This document shows positions 1 through 10,308 of a DNA stretch of 55,339 bases, piece by piece. Position 1 is the first letter of the stretch. The number at the start of each line of letters is the position of its first letter. The position numbers were made by a program, and so were the translations under genes. The notes below the pieces were generated by a model. That model was not told the DNA's origin, searched no databases, and saw only the letters and a list, made by a program, of their open reading frames with translations. The stretch is from Agmasoma carcini (nom. nud.) (lineage: Eukaryota; Microsporidia; Thelohaniidae). Location: positions 1 through 55,339 of the forward strand of contig JAOXFI010000050.1 in NCBI GenBank assembly GCA_029232285.1. The letters are read 5' to 3'.

Positions 1-152
1 CTGACTATCTAACTATCTGACTATCTGACTATCTGACTATCTGACTATCTGACTATCTGACTATCTGACCATCTGACTATCTGACTATCTGACTATCTGA
101 CCATCTGACTATCTGACCATCTGACCATCTGACCATCTGACCATCTGACCAT
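1..152. repeat. 8-bp tandem repeat at contig edge
   Basis: Uninterrupted array of the 8-bp unit CTGACTAT with a CTGACCAT variant that becomes dominant toward the right end. It runs off the left edge of the window, so the true length is unknown. Confidence 0.95.
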
Positions 153-211
153 GTCTATCTATTTCTAACCAAATTATCTATATAATTTTTATATTCCATA
201 TTGATCTAACA

Positions 212-376
212 ATGGCTAAAAACATTAACGCAAAAAAGAAAAGATTTCACCCTTCAAGATATGAAACTAAGACTGTAATTGACTGGCAATTAAACTATGA
301 AAACAAAATTTTAACAGATGAAGAAATTCTAAAGGTTTTGGAAGATGAAAATGACTTTGAAATTATAAAATTTTAA
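212..376 (+). CDS. 54-aa basic/acidic small protein, unknown
   Basis: A 54-codon frame beginning MAKNINAKKKRF with a basic N-terminal third (KKKRFHPSR) and an acidic C-terminal half (LTDEEILKVLEDENDFE). Codon use and composition look coding, unlike the flanking repeats. An AT-rich tract containing AATTTTTA lies about 25 bp upstream. The stop is 12 bp before the RCL1 start, and the AAATTTT element expected for RCL1 overlaps this gene's last codons, so the two may be co-transcribed. The basic tail and the RCL1 neighbour would fit a nucleolar or ribosome-biogenesis role, but that is inference; I do not recognise the family. Confidence 0.6.
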   Translation: MAKNINAKKKRFHPSRYETKTVIDWQLNYENKILTDEEILKVLEDENDFEIIKF

Positions 377-388
377 AAAAAATTGTCT

Positions 389-1366
389 ATGTTAAAATTT
401 TCTTCAGAAAGTAACTTTGAAATGATATTAAACTATTCAATAATCTCCAAACAGAACGTAGAATTTACTGATGAAGTCACAGACCTCATGAATTCAAGTT
501 ATTTAGATTTTATTTGTGAGCTCACGGATTCTAAATTTGAGAATAATATTTTTAAGTATGGTTGGCTTAAGGGAGGAGAATACAAAATTAATTCAAATTT
601 TATTTATCATAATTTAATGTGTTTTTCTACTATTGCTCACATGTCTAAAGAAGAATATAAAATTAGCTTTAGTGGAATTACCCATAGCAATGAAAATTTG
701 GATATTCTTAAGTCAATAATTGATAAAATTTATAAGCAATTTGGGTTAAAACAAATAGAACTGGAAATCTTACACAGAAGCTTTATAAATATGGAAAAAA
801 ATATGGGGTATGTTATATTTAAAAGATCTAAAACGGTTGGACCAATTAAAAGATCAGAAATTGAAAATTTTGATAGAATTATTGCACTATCAATAACCTC
901 AAAAATAAATTCTGATTTTTCCAATAGAATGCTTAGTCAACTTAAGAAGGATGTGGATTTCTGTGATTTAAAGTTTCAATCAATAATTGGAAATAGAACC
1001 AATTCATATGGTGTGGGTTATATGCTTACGATGTATACTGAATCAAAAAATGGTATCTTTTATCATACAACTTCAAATAAAAGTGTGCCTGAGGATGTAG
1101 CTAAGGAATGCTTTGATTATCTATCTAAGAGTATAAATAAAGGTGGCGTTTATGATTATAAGTTGATGGACATGATTATCAGTCTTATGTCTATCTCAAA
1201 TGGGATGTCAAAGGTAAGGGTTGGGCCTGTGAGTGAAGCATCTAAGGAATTATTGAAAATTAACGAACAGTTTTTTGGTTCAACATATAAAATAGAAAAG
1301 GATGAAAAGGGTTATATACTTAAGGTAAAAGGATGTGGACTATCTAATTCTTATATTCCTAATTAA
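389..1366 (+). CDS. RCL1: RNA 3'-terminal phosphate cyclase-like protein (SSU processome)
   Basis: 325-aa protein resembling Rcl1, the U3 snoRNP-associated SSU-processome factor needed for early pre-18S rRNA processing in the nucleolus. Family-like segments appear in order: ISFSGIT near residue 90, a GYVIFKRSKTVGPIKR segment near 140 followed by a stretch matching the 'IRG...SP.MANR' region, YGVGYMLTMYTESKNGIF near 210, and the C-terminal PEDVAKECFDYL ... GGVYDY ... SKVRVGP block typical of the RTC/RCL insert and core. Start: the open frame begins with an upstream TTG, but the first ATG (389) follows an AAATTTTAAAAAAAATT element. It is somewhat shorter than the yeast protein (about 367 aa). 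The N-terminus is divergent. Family identity is by recognition of motifs, not by search. Confidence 0.8.
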   Translation: MLKFSSESNFEMILNYSIISKQNVEFTDEVTDLMNSSYLDFICELTDSKFENNIFKYGWLKGGEYKINSNFIYHNLMCFSTIAHMSKEEYKISFSGITHSNENLDILKSIIDKIYKQFGLKQIELEILHRSFINMEKNMGYVIFKRSKTVGPIKRSEIENFDRIIALSITSKINSDFSNRMLSQLKKDVDFCDLKFQSIIGNRTNSYGVGYMLTMYTESKNGIFYHTTSNKSVPEDVAKECFDYLSKSINKGGVYDYKLMDMIISLMSISNGMSKVRVGPVSEASKELLKINEQFFGSTYKIEKDEKGYILKVKGCGLSNSYIPN

Positions 1367-2973
1367 ATAAATTGGATGGTGTTTAAAATTTTTTTTATAA
1401 ATAATTATAAATAAGTTTATTTATCTAATATAATTACCATGGGAAAATGTATAAAAATAATCCCATACAAAAACAGTGTAATAGTGATTAGAAGCCTTTC
1501 CCATTTTCATGTTTCAAACTAGAAGATCAAAACTATTGAATTTTTGCCTATAAAAATAATAGGGCCAAAACAGAGTGTAAAAACTTTTAAAATCGTAACA
1601 CATAGACAGTAAGATTAATATGAGGATGGAGAATAACGAGACATCAAGCATACACTTATATTATTTATAAAAATGATTGCAAAATCATAATATCGTGCCA
1701 TCTTAGATATAGATGGCAGGAGTTTAAAAAAGCCTATCATAGGATGCAGTTGAAGCTGTATTTATTTCTCAATACATCGGCCAGTCAATATCTTCAAATT
1801 CCTGAAGTTGCTTCGCTTTCTAATAGAAGATATGTATATTTATCGACTGTAAACTAGTTTTACAAATGAACAAGTTATCCGTATTACTTCAACCACTTTA
1901 GCCTTAAGCTGTTATAGTCTAATCAATAGTTGTTCCCAACGTTTTCATCCTACATATAGTGTAAGTCTAAAGTCGTTGCAGAACATAAGAGACTGAAAAT
2001 TAATGATGAATGCAATAAATTGTGATACTTACATGATCAAGTGTAAAATGAGCGAACATTTTTGGTGTCGGATACTATAAAAGAAGATTTCTCCCCATCC
2101 CAATGATAGATCAAGAAGAAACACTGAGCAAGACACAAGGGTAAAAGTGTTACCCATGCAGATAAAATGAATTTAACATTTTCCCACATGTTGAAAAAAT
2201 ACCAAAAGTTTTACTATGTATAATTTTGAAACAGAATTCGTTAAAATTCCAAATAATACTGCAAATGTTGTTAATATGATAGAAGAGAAGTAAGGGTTGT
2301 TTATTTTATCGTTTTTTGTTGTGGTTGTTACACCTTATTAAAGAAGTTAAGTATGTGCATTCAATTGATAATATATCATTTTTAGAAAATGATTTGTGTG
2401 AATTTCAAAAAAATACGAACAAATGGTTTTAGCTTATTCAAATCAAGCATGTTTAATTACAATAGAGATTTTAACACTATTCTGGGGTACGCAAGTTTGG
2501 ACATAATGTATCTTCGGAAAGGTGTTTATTTAATTTAATATACCATTACAGTTTCTACAACTGTATTTTGAAAAAAAACTTAAATATTTTAGTTCTATAA
2601 AGAGGGTTGAAATAAAATGCTATTAAAAGGTTAATTTATAAAACAAGATGAAAGTATTTTGACAATATCAATTATCACTAAGATCATATATGTTTTACAT
2701 GTGGATTGAGAATGCTGTTCAAGCCACAATATTAAAAGAGATGAAATTATTAAAAATAATTAATATTAAACTATAGTTTAAAATATAAAAATATTTTGAT
2801 TATAATAATATTTATTTATCAATTAGATGAATAAATGTTTAAGTGTAGAAATAAATGAAAGGGTAAAGGAAACGTGGTTATTCTAAATTGTTAATACAAT
2901 CACTACACCATCAAAATATTTTGTCAAGCTTACTGAGGATGGAAGTGCTTGTATATTATTTCGGTTATGTTTT
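1367..2973. other. Gene desert with decayed repeat
   Basis: About 1.6 kb with no open frame I can support. Positions about 1590-1990 hold a copy of the unnamed dispersed repeat family described below (conserved core with AAGTTATCCGTAT near 1871). The rest is A+T-rich with scattered stops in all frames. Confidence 0.6.
1780..1990 (-). repeat. Dispersed repeat family X, copy 1
   Basis: Shares the ordered blocks TATCG-x-ACTAGTTT, GAACAAGTTATCCGTAT and AGTTGTTCCCAAC with copies near 23.3 and 38.4 kb. The decayed reading on the minus strand contains TDNLFICK, aligning with DNLVHSGK of the 23-kb copy. Strand given is the inferred coding strand. Confidence 0.6.
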
Positions 2974-3800
2974 ACTTAACGGGGGTAATTTTTGCAAATT
3001 TTTATATACAAAAAGAGTATATTTATAAATAGATAAAATAATAAACACGTCTTTTACTGATATTGTGAGAATTTGTCAACTGAAGAAGGCGTTTTTAAAA
3101 GAAATGCATTTTAAATGCACAATAAACATTATATAAAAGCAATTACGATGGCAAATCAATCTTGATGTTGAACCAGATTGTTTTTAAAGCATCGATTTAG
3201 ATGTAATAAAAAAGTATGTACCCATATTTTACCTTTGTTACACAGTGCGCTTTTAAACAAAATAAAGGTAGTGATGAAATTTTTCTTGGTCCTATAATGA
3301 TCTTTTTGCCACGAAACAAGATGTAAATGAGCACTTGATTGGAGAACAAAATCATTACAGTGGAAATTGATGAGCCCATATGTATACCCGTAAAAATAAT
3401 ATCGGTCGAATATTGAATAATGAGTGGGTGATAGTTGGATTATACCGTGAAATAAAGCTAAGGAGAAACAACGACACTTTGATGGATATAATAACATCAA
3501 AAGTTTCTCGGGTTATAATATAATAACTGATAGCTAGAGTAGATAATTCTAATTATTCTCATAATTCGGTTAATTTTGTTGATCCAAATATGCACACACA
3601 GACTATTATAGGAAAATGAAGAATAAAATTTGATCAAAGTAATTTATTTAGAAAATCCTTAAAATGTTTGTTATTTTATTATAGCCCTACTAACTAATTT
3701 TAAAATATCATAACATAATTAAATAATATTTTGATTATTCTATTTATTCTAAATATACGCCTTTTTGTATATAAAAAATCAATAATTACCCTCGTTAAGT
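2974..3800 (+). mobile_element. Merlin-type DNA transposon, decayed, TIRs retained
   Basis: Terminal inverted repeats of roughly 70 bp are visible: the left end reads ACTTAACGGGGGTAATT (2974) and continues to TATATACAAAAA; the right end (about 3725-3800) is its imperfect reverse complement ending ATTACCCTCGTTAAGT. Between them the plus strand holds a frameshifted DDE transposase of the Merlin/IS1595 (ISXO2) type: ITVEIDEP around 3356-3380, NNEWVIVGLYRE around 3418-3455, and HNSVNFVDPNMHTQTI around 3562-3610, matching the family's VEIDES, WVVGGIER and NHSVNFVDP-x-TGAHTQTIE motifs. Many stops and indels show it is dead. No clear target-site duplication is seen. Confidence 0.8.
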
Positions 3801-5620
3801 GCTACATTGACCCCATTTAATATTATTGGATCAAAAATATGATTTCTTTAGAAAATGAAATTAATTTTAAGTAAATTAGAGATAAATGGAATTGAAAATA
3901 TTTTGATTCTAAAAAAGCGTAAATGTCATTGTTGACAAAATAAAACAGTAAAAGTATTGATGGTTATGTGCGAAGGTGCATCGATAGAAAAATATAAATT
4001 TAAAGAATTATATTTTATTAAAAAATATTTTTTTGATAATTATAATATTGATATAATATATATTTATTAAAATTGAGGTAAGCTACCGGTGAGGCTGGGC
4101 TATGAAAAGGGTAAAATTTTTAAAGATAATTTATTCACATAATTATGGTGGCTCACATAACCGTCTAAAGGTTTCTATCCCGCTCATACTTATTCTACGT
4201 AAAACCCATTGGGTAAACTTTTATAGTCGAAGAAATTATACATGTATTACCTAATCATTCTATCACAATATTTTATTCATTATTGGCTAAAATGTGTTTG
4301 ATATATGTGGTAACATAAAAAGAACACTATATAAAATTTATATGTAATTTAATAGGTAAAATCTATAAAACTTAAAATAAATGGACAAAAATGCTATAAA
4401 AAAATTGATAAAAACATGACAAATTCTTAATATAAGTCTATTATGGTATAAGGTTAAGTAATCGCACATATATTTATGTGTTTTTACATCTATGATAAAA
4501 ATTATAACTACAATACTCAATAAAAAGACTTATATATTTTTCTCTACAGTAACCAAACATGGGTTAAAAATTTAACAAAATGGATATGAACATAATTTAA
4601 TTTATCATAAATATTGTTTTGTTGATAAAAATTCCTATATTCAAAACCCAAAATCTTCAAATTTTAATATATCAATCTAATATTATAAAACAAACATCAT
4701 ATAATGATTTTTAATATATTTTACTTTACGCAGAACAATAAAAATAATATTTAGAAACCTTTAAGAATAAAATATATATTTCTGAAGTTTTTATTGTTTA
4801 TACTCTTACCTCAAATTTACAGAGGGTAAATTTGGCACATGATCTGAACTATTTCAAGATCTCAAAGATATAAAACAATAGCCACATTCTATAATTTGGT
4901 GTATTGCAAGTCTTACTGTCACCATCTGAATTGGTTTTAGATAACAGTCAATCGTTTTTCTATACCCAACCAAAATACAAACAGTTGATTACTATTATTA
5001 CCCTGTTCGTACCTTCTGCATCACATTTTGATTTTTGGTTTTTCTATTGGTTCGGGGTTCTTTATGTATTCAAACAAATACAAAAGATTATTTGTAGAAT
5101 ACGTGAATTTGGACATGTATGTTTCCAATCGATAATACTTGGTGTTTTTAGTTTTTAGTTTTTTCATACTTTTAATTGAGCAATAATATTGGGTAAATAG
5201 ACCTGGTCAATGTAAACTAATGCAGCATCTTTAATCATGATTAGTGTTTTAATGTAACCTCCAATTATATTATTAAGGCTTACTGTTGTTGCCTTTTGTA
5301 TGTTTTGTTTTAGATCATGTCCGTTTCAAAATACTTTTGAAAAAAATTAAATTAAAATTTTTATTTTGTTATAGTTAGTCTGAAATATGTTCTATATACT
5401 AATATTTTTTTATGCAAAATTCTTAAAAAAAATATATATTATTTATTTTAAACATGGTAAGAATAAGACACGATAATAACATTATAAAACCTGTATCGTT
5501 ATTATATTTTGATGAAATATATGTAGATCTTTTATATTCAAGATTAGGCAATGGTGAAGAAAGCATTTAATTATGACTCAATTTGGATTAATTGAAAATA
5601 CCATGAATTGTTTAGTATGC
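3801..5620. other. Non-coding, decayed sequence
   Basis: No supportable gene. A slightly G+C-richer patch at 4080-4230 has no recognised content. At 4870-5000 the sequence QVLLSPSELVL, read on the plus strand, resembles the C-terminal part (KVLLSL) of dispersed repeat family X, so this is probably a partial copy. An 84-codon open frame here (4904-5158) starts with a non-ATG codon and is not considered a gene. Confidence 0.5.
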
Positions 5621-5645
5621 AAAATATTAATAGTCATAATTAAAG

Positions 5646-6230
5646 ACAGCGGTGGTGTTGAGGAGTATATTTGGAGATACAGAAAATGTATTTAAAAGGT
5701 TAGTTTGATTATAAAAGACACTTTTTCAAGTAAGATTTATATTCGAATATTATTTATAAAATCAGCTTTGATATACAATCACAATTAAAAACCAAAAGAA
5801 GATAATTCAAGTAAGCAAGAAGTTTATAGATTTAATATTACCCAATACCTTTTAACAAATAAAAATAACAGAAATGGACGAGTGTTTATTCTCAAAAGAA
5901 AATATAACAGGGGTTGAGTTAAAAAAAGATATTGGGTTGTAGGTAGTATTGAAAGAAAAGATAAATTGATTTGTGGAAGTAGGTGGGGCATATAAACAAG
6001 TCAACTAATGAAATAATTATTATAAAAGTGTGCTTTTAATAACAGATTAATAGAGACCATACAACTAGCCTTAAGAATATTAAATTATAGATCAAATGAT
6101 AGATCAAATTATAGATCAAATGATAGATATGAACATAAGACCATTAATCATTCTTATAATTTTGTTAACCTTTGTAACACAAGTATATGCACACAATCTA
6201 TTAAATCTTGGGCTAAATATTAGCTTATGA
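5646..6230 (+). mobile_element. Merlin-type transposase relic, copy 2
   Basis: Frameshifted plus-strand translation contains, in order, the family's N-terminal zinc-ribbon-like WRYRKC (about 5673), FSSKI, LKRKYNRG followed by YWVVGSIERKDK (about 5905-5970), and HKTINHSYNFVN then CTQSI (about 6138-6210). These match Merlin/IS1595 W-C-RKC, KRKYNRGR-VEG-WVVGGIER and NHS-NFV-P-HTQ-I motifs. Terminal repeats were not found. A 15-bp direct repeat (TAGATCAAATGA type, about 6083-6130) interrupts it. Confidence 0.75.
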
Positions 6231-6782
6231 GAAAGAAAAGAATTTAAATGATGATTTAATCTTCGTTGATAGTCTGCTGTAACATATATGCACTTTAATT
6301 AATATTATTTATTTTTAATATAAATACTATATTATTAGAATCTCTCTGATGTACTTTCTTAAACCATTCTATAATAATTTTTAATATCAAAAATTTAGTA
6401 CCATCACATATTTCAATATTGAATTTTTTATTCTCCAGAGAGAGTAAAAGGATTCTTAAAAGTCATTTATAGTTTTAAAATACCTTAAAACGGTCATTAA
6501 CTGTTTTTATAATCTGCCAAGTGGTAAATATGCTTGTATATTTTTATTTATGTATTTTCTGTGATTTTTTTTAAATTTTTCTTTAAGATGTTTCTGTCAC
6601 TGACTTCTAGGTTCTGTAGTTTTGGTTTATTAGTTCAAATTGACGTGAGAATGTGGCACAGTACCATTATTTAGATATGATACATATAATGATAAAATAT
6701 GAAGTGATTATTTATAAAACTCAAATTGTGAGGGGGTAATTTTCTTATTTATAATATTTTTTTATATTAATATTTGACTAAA
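6231..6782. other. Non-coding
   Basis: A+T-rich spacer with no gene that I can support. A GAGGGGGTAATTTTC string at 6730 resembles the terminal sequence of the Merlin element at 2974 and may be an end of copy 2. Confidence 0.4.
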
Positions 6783-6967
6783 ATGAATTCTCAACAAAAG
6801 AATTCAAGATATTTACTGCAAAATATGTCAACTGCTTACATGATGTCAGAGCACCCGCGAAATACGACAGACATGTCGTAAATCCTAATTTTATAAAATT
6901 AATATTATATTTGTTTACTGATAAATAAACAATTAAAAGTATAAATACAAGAACATAAAAATTAACA

Positions 6968-7123
6968 ATGTTATCTTCAAATAATTTTTATTCAAACAAT
7001 ATAAAATCTACAACAAAGTCCGGATATGGTTCTGCTCCACAGCGACCTTCAAAAAGAAAGTTACTCATCAACCATAACGTATACTCTTTTTTTATAGTGT
7101 TTATATTAATTTTAATATATTAA
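6968..7123 (+). CDS. 51-aa putative tail-anchored membrane protein
   Basis: Small frame starting MLSSNNFYSNN, with a central polar, Pro/Arg/Lys-rich stretch (KSGYGSAPQRPSKRK) and a C-terminal hydrophobic segment of about 16-18 residues (SFFIVFILILI) that ends at the stop codon. That layout is typical of tail-anchored ER proteins such as Sec61-beta or SERP/RAMP4, but I do not see enough family motif to assign either. AAAAATTAACA precedes the ATG, resembling the local start-site element. The coding part is richer in G+C than the surroundings. The adjacent 32-codon frame at 6783-6881 (MNSQQKNSRYLLQ) could be a separate micro-ORF or chance. Confidence 0.4.
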   Translation: MLSSNNFYSNNIKSTTKSGYGSAPQRPSKRKLLINHNVYSFFIVFILILIY

Positions 7124-7139
7124 GAATAAATAAGACAAA

Positions 7140-7345
7140 CTATAAAAGGAAATTTATTACTATAACCCCAATGGTGGATAAACATATATACGCAAGTCCC
7201 GCACCAGCTCGCGATACAATAAAATAATCAATATTCACTCAAAAGTCTATTTTGGTAACCTACCTAAAACATAAGGGGCTCCCGGAGGTTACGTCAAACT
7301 ACATACGTGGTGCCAAAACACCCGCGGACACGAAAAACAATAAGT
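7140..7345. other. G+C-richer segment, possible structured RNA
   Basis: Between the micro-ORF and the tRNA lies a stretch with far more G+C than neighbouring spacers. At 7250-7318 nested pairing is possible: TTTTGG (7250-7255) with CCAAAA (7313-7318), GTAACCT (7255-7261) with AGGTTAC (7286-7292), and ACGT with ACGT (7291-7294/7305-7308), although some bases are shared between helices. An A-box/B-box pair was not found. Function unknown; a Pol III or snRNA/SRP-type RNA is possible but not shown. Confidence 0.3.
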
Positions 7346-7347
7346 TG

Positions 7348-7353
7348 AAAAAA
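7348..7353 (-). terminator. Pol III T-run terminator of tRNA-Gly
   Basis: Run of six T on the transcribed strand directly after the discriminator base of the tRNA. Confidence 0.85.
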
Positions 7354-7425
7354 TGCGATAGCCGGGAATCGAACCCGGGCTTACAACTTGGAAGGCTGCA
7401 ATCCTAACCACTAGACCACTAACGC
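7354..7425 (-). tRNA. tRNA-Gly (anticodon UCC)
   Basis: The minus strand folds as a 72-nt tRNA. The acceptor arm GCGTTAG/CTATCGC pairs with one internal T-T mismatch, followed by discriminator A. The anticodon loop is CTTCCAA, giving UCC (plus positions 7390-7392), on a stem GCAGC/GTTGT with two G-U pairs. The T arm is CCCGGGTTCGATTCCCGG with a perfect B box GGTTCGATTCC. No intron. Six A residues on the plus strand at 7348-7353 give an immediate T6 Pol III terminator. UCC reads GGA/GGG glycine codons. Confidence 0.95.
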
Positions 7426-8871
7426 TTAAAAGAGAATTGACATTTAATATTATTATGAATTATATGTTTTAATCTTTCTTATCTTTTATATAATTTTTTA
7501 TTCAAAAGTGTTTTTTATTAATTAAAAACCATTTCTCAAATCATTAATAAATTGTAAATAACAGTTACACTTTTCTTCAAATTAAATATAAATAAAATTT
7601 GTGTTTTTTTTGTATTACTTAATATTCAAATTTTTTTCAGTAAGCTTTAAATAATAACAAATATCAATGTATTTACAGTTATGACACTTTAAAGGTTGTT
7701 AACTGATAATATTCACATGTTTTACTATAATTAACTTCTTTGTATTGTTCTTATGATATAAAATTGCTATTTTCTATAGAACTGACATTTATTTTTTTTT
7801 CTAGAATAGTTAATAGCAAACAATTTTTATAAATTTTTTAATCATTTAAAAAAATTTAAGTGATTTTAAAATCATCATAAACATTTGATGGTTTTAAGCA
7901 GATAGAAGCATTTAGTTGATTAACTAACTAACTGATTAAATAAATATATGATTAACAACTTAATTGATTAACAAATTGATTAAATACATGATTAAATAAA
8001 TATATGATTAACTAATTGATTAAAAATATCTAGCCTAATAAACCTAAGTAATTAACCTAAATAGCTGATCAAACAACCTAACTAACCTAAATAATTAATC
8101 AAAGAACCTAACTAACTAAATAACCTAATTAGCATAAATAATTTAGTTACAAATTAATTGATTAAACCTCTAATCATATTTACTAATTTTTTTTATAAAA
8201 TTAATTAAAAATATTTTTTCAAAATAAATAATGAATTGCAGGATAGTTAACATTTTATTTAGGTTAGTTATAATATTTAATACTTAATATATTTTATATA
8301 ATGATTTGTAAATTCAAAAATTTGATAAGCTAGAAGAATGGTAATGATTTGATTAAATATCCATCAAATGATTTATTATTGTTTAACTAGCTGATAAACA
8401 ACCATTCTTAAGCACCTAACATAAATATATTCCAATTAGTCATCCTCTACTTTGATATAAAATAGCTAACATCAATTGTTAAATTGTCTAAATAACCATA
8501 ATTAGGAACCACCTGAATATAGCCAAAGAATTAAATTAATTGAATTTGCAATTAATCAATTGATTAATTAAACAGTTGATTATTTAATATTTGACATGTT
8601 TAACTTATTTGTAATATTTAAAGACTTTACATACATTTATTATATTAAATAATTAATATTGCTAATATGTATTAATTATCTAACTAACCATAAAATATTA
8701 TTAATTTGTTGTTTTTATAGTTTATACGCATAATATTTGTTTATTTATTATTTTTAAATTTAATCAAACGAAAAACAAAATTTTCAAATACGATTATTTT
8801 AATCAAATAATTTAATTTAGTTTACTAAATTTTTATTTTTAAGGTATAAATAGAAACCAAAAATTTTACCC
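7426..8871. other. A+T-rich spacer with degenerate GATTAACTAA repeats
   Basis: No gene seen. From about 7910 to 8165 the sequence is a degenerate array built from GATTAACTAA and ATTGATTAAC words. The last 100 bp before the homeodomain gene carry its start element. Confidence 0.6.
8858..8871 (+). promoter_or_regulatory. AAATTTT-ACCC start-site element
   Basis: AAAATTTTACCC lies immediately before the ATG of the homeodomain gene. The same arrangement, AAATTTT then a short ACC/ACTC/ATCC and ATG, precedes the second homeodomain gene (18239), the 38-aa gene (20360), TFIIB (21924), eL19, uS13 and others. It is the best guide to true starts in this window. Confidence 0.7.
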
Positions 8872-9297
8872 ATGGCACGTCGAGATGTTAAAAAATACAA
8901 GACTACAAGTAATAACATAGCAAACCTTATGAATTTATTTAGTAAGCATTTGAATATTTTAGGTAGCGAAGCCAATTACATTAGGGCTTATACTAATGAC
9001 CATGTCATGTATCAACCTTTTTTTAAATGTTTAAGATATTTGATGATAACATTTTTTGAACTTGAAAAGGAACTAAATATTGTTGTTGAACAATTTCAGG
9101 ATAATATTTTATCGTTCAGAAGAACTCATTTTACTGATGATGCTTTAGGTGATTTAAGAAATATGTATATTTGTAATAGATCACCAACTAATAGTGAAAG
9201 ATTGAAAATAGTGGAGAAGCACGGTGTAACATTTACACAAGTAAGTAGGTGGTTTGTTAACAAAAGATATCGAGATAAGCGAGACAGTCGTAAATAA
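8872..9297 (+). CDS. Homeodomain transcription factor, C-terminal HD
   Basis: 141-aa protein. Residues about 80-139 form a homeodomain: RRTHFT at the N-terminal arm, Leu95 and Tyr99 at core positions 16 and 20, and recognition helix VSRWFVNKRYR with W127, F128, N130 and R132 at positions 48, 49, 51 and 53. Asn51 and Arg53 are intact, so sequence-specific DNA binding is expected. The first 79 residues are helical with no recognised domain. The helix-3 form WFVNKR recalls divergent fungal and microsporidian homeodomains. Start: AAAAATTTTACCC abuts the ATG. Targets are unknown. A second, non-identical homeodomain gene lies at 18239-18613. Confidence 0.85.
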   Translation: MARRDVKKYKTTSNNIANLMNLFSKHLNILGSEANYIRAYTNDHVMYQPFFKCLRYLMITFFELEKELNIVVEQFQDNILSFRRTHFTDDALGDLRNMYICNRSPTNSERLKIVEKHGVTFTQVSRWFVNKRYRDKRDSRK

Positions 9298-9372
9298 ATT
9301 GATTTTAGGCTAAAATATTTATTAAAATTTAGATTAGTATATGTTTGTCGGGTATGTCAGATTAACCAGATC

Positions 9373-9554
9373 AGTAAGTCATGTCAAGGTTAATAATCCA
9401 TGCCAAGGTTAGTAAGCCATGCCAAGGTTAGTAAGCCATGTCAGGGTTAGTAAGTCATACCAAGGTTAGTAATCCATGCCAAAATTAGTAAGCCATGTCA
9501 GGGTTAGTAAGTCATACCAAGGTTAGTAAGCCATGCCAAAATTAGTAAGTCATA
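9373..9554. repeat. 19-bp minisatellite
   Basis: About nine imperfect copies of a unit like CCATGCCAAGGTTAGTAAG, directly downstream of the homeodomain gene. Confidence 0.9.
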
Positions 9555-9729
9555 GTTTCATAGTATTGATCCTTATTTGTTAATTTTCAACTTAAGAAGC
9601 AAACTATAAATATAAAATTTAATAATTCAATTATCGTTCAAATTTTGTTAATTATTTAATAAAAATTGCTTGTTAAGTCTAACAATTTTTGTAAATTTTG
9701 ATATTTATAAATAACTCTAGCTCAGCTAA

Positions 9730-9960
9730 AAATCGTTACCTTCGCATGGTGGTGATTGATAACATTGGCTAGTGTACAAATAACCTTACATACTCTAACT
9801 AACGATAGATATACTCATATCTTATTGCCAAATAATGTTATTTTAGAATATATAAGCTATTGGCTAAATTCAGCTGTAATTGTATCTATTACAGGTCTTT
9901 TTAAAGTTTTTGCAACGTCATTTGATCAAATAGTATAAAATTCGGGATTTACTGCCATTT
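9730..9960 (+). repeat. Dispersed repeat family X, copy 2
   Basis: Reverse complement carries TATCTATCGTTAG and TAAGGTTATTTGTAC, aligning with the 38.4-kb copy. In the inferred coding direction (plus) it reads QITLHTLTNDRYTHILL, alignable with RITLFTLANDRQTPLL of the 38-kb copy. A 60-codon frame here (9756-9938) lacks a good ATG context and is a by-product of this copy rather than a gene. Confidence 0.55.
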
Positions 9961-10139
9961 AAGTATATGATTAATATTCTTTTCTCAATAAATATTTTTT
10001 TATATTTTTGTAAGAAAAATGAAAACATTTCCAATACACTGTATTTTATTAGACAAGATGACCATTTTATACCAAATATTGAATTTAAAACCATCTACTT
10101 TTGTATACAATTAATATTTAAGCCAATTATTGATAAATG

Positions 10140-10270
10140 ATGAACAATATTAATACGGGCCTAGTTTATAATCTTTATAAGCATTAAAATATATTTTTCT
10201 ATAGAATAAAGACCAACATAATATTAATACAGGCCTAGTTTATAATCTTTACTAGTATTAAAATATATTA
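10140..10270. repeat. 74-bp direct repeat, two copies
   Basis: The sequence around AATATTAATACGGGCCTAG is repeated 74 bp later as AATATTAATACAGGCCTAG, with the following TTTATAATCTTTA also shared. It lies just past the stop of the minus-strand gene. Confidence 0.8.
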
Positions 10271-10308
10271 TAACTGATTTATAATTTTTTTAATATTTTT
10301 TATTAAAC

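Noticed and set aside
3156..3500. 114-codon minus-strand frame
   Set aside because: Antisense of the decayed Merlin transposase; no start element.
4904..5158. 84-codon frame as a gene
   Set aside because: Non-ATG start, no AAATTTT element, and the start overlaps a family X-like fragment.
7250..7318. Assignment of the structured segment as SRP RNA
   Set aside because: Some strings recall the SRP S domain on one strand, but the conserved helix-8 asymmetric loop motif was not found, so no name is given.
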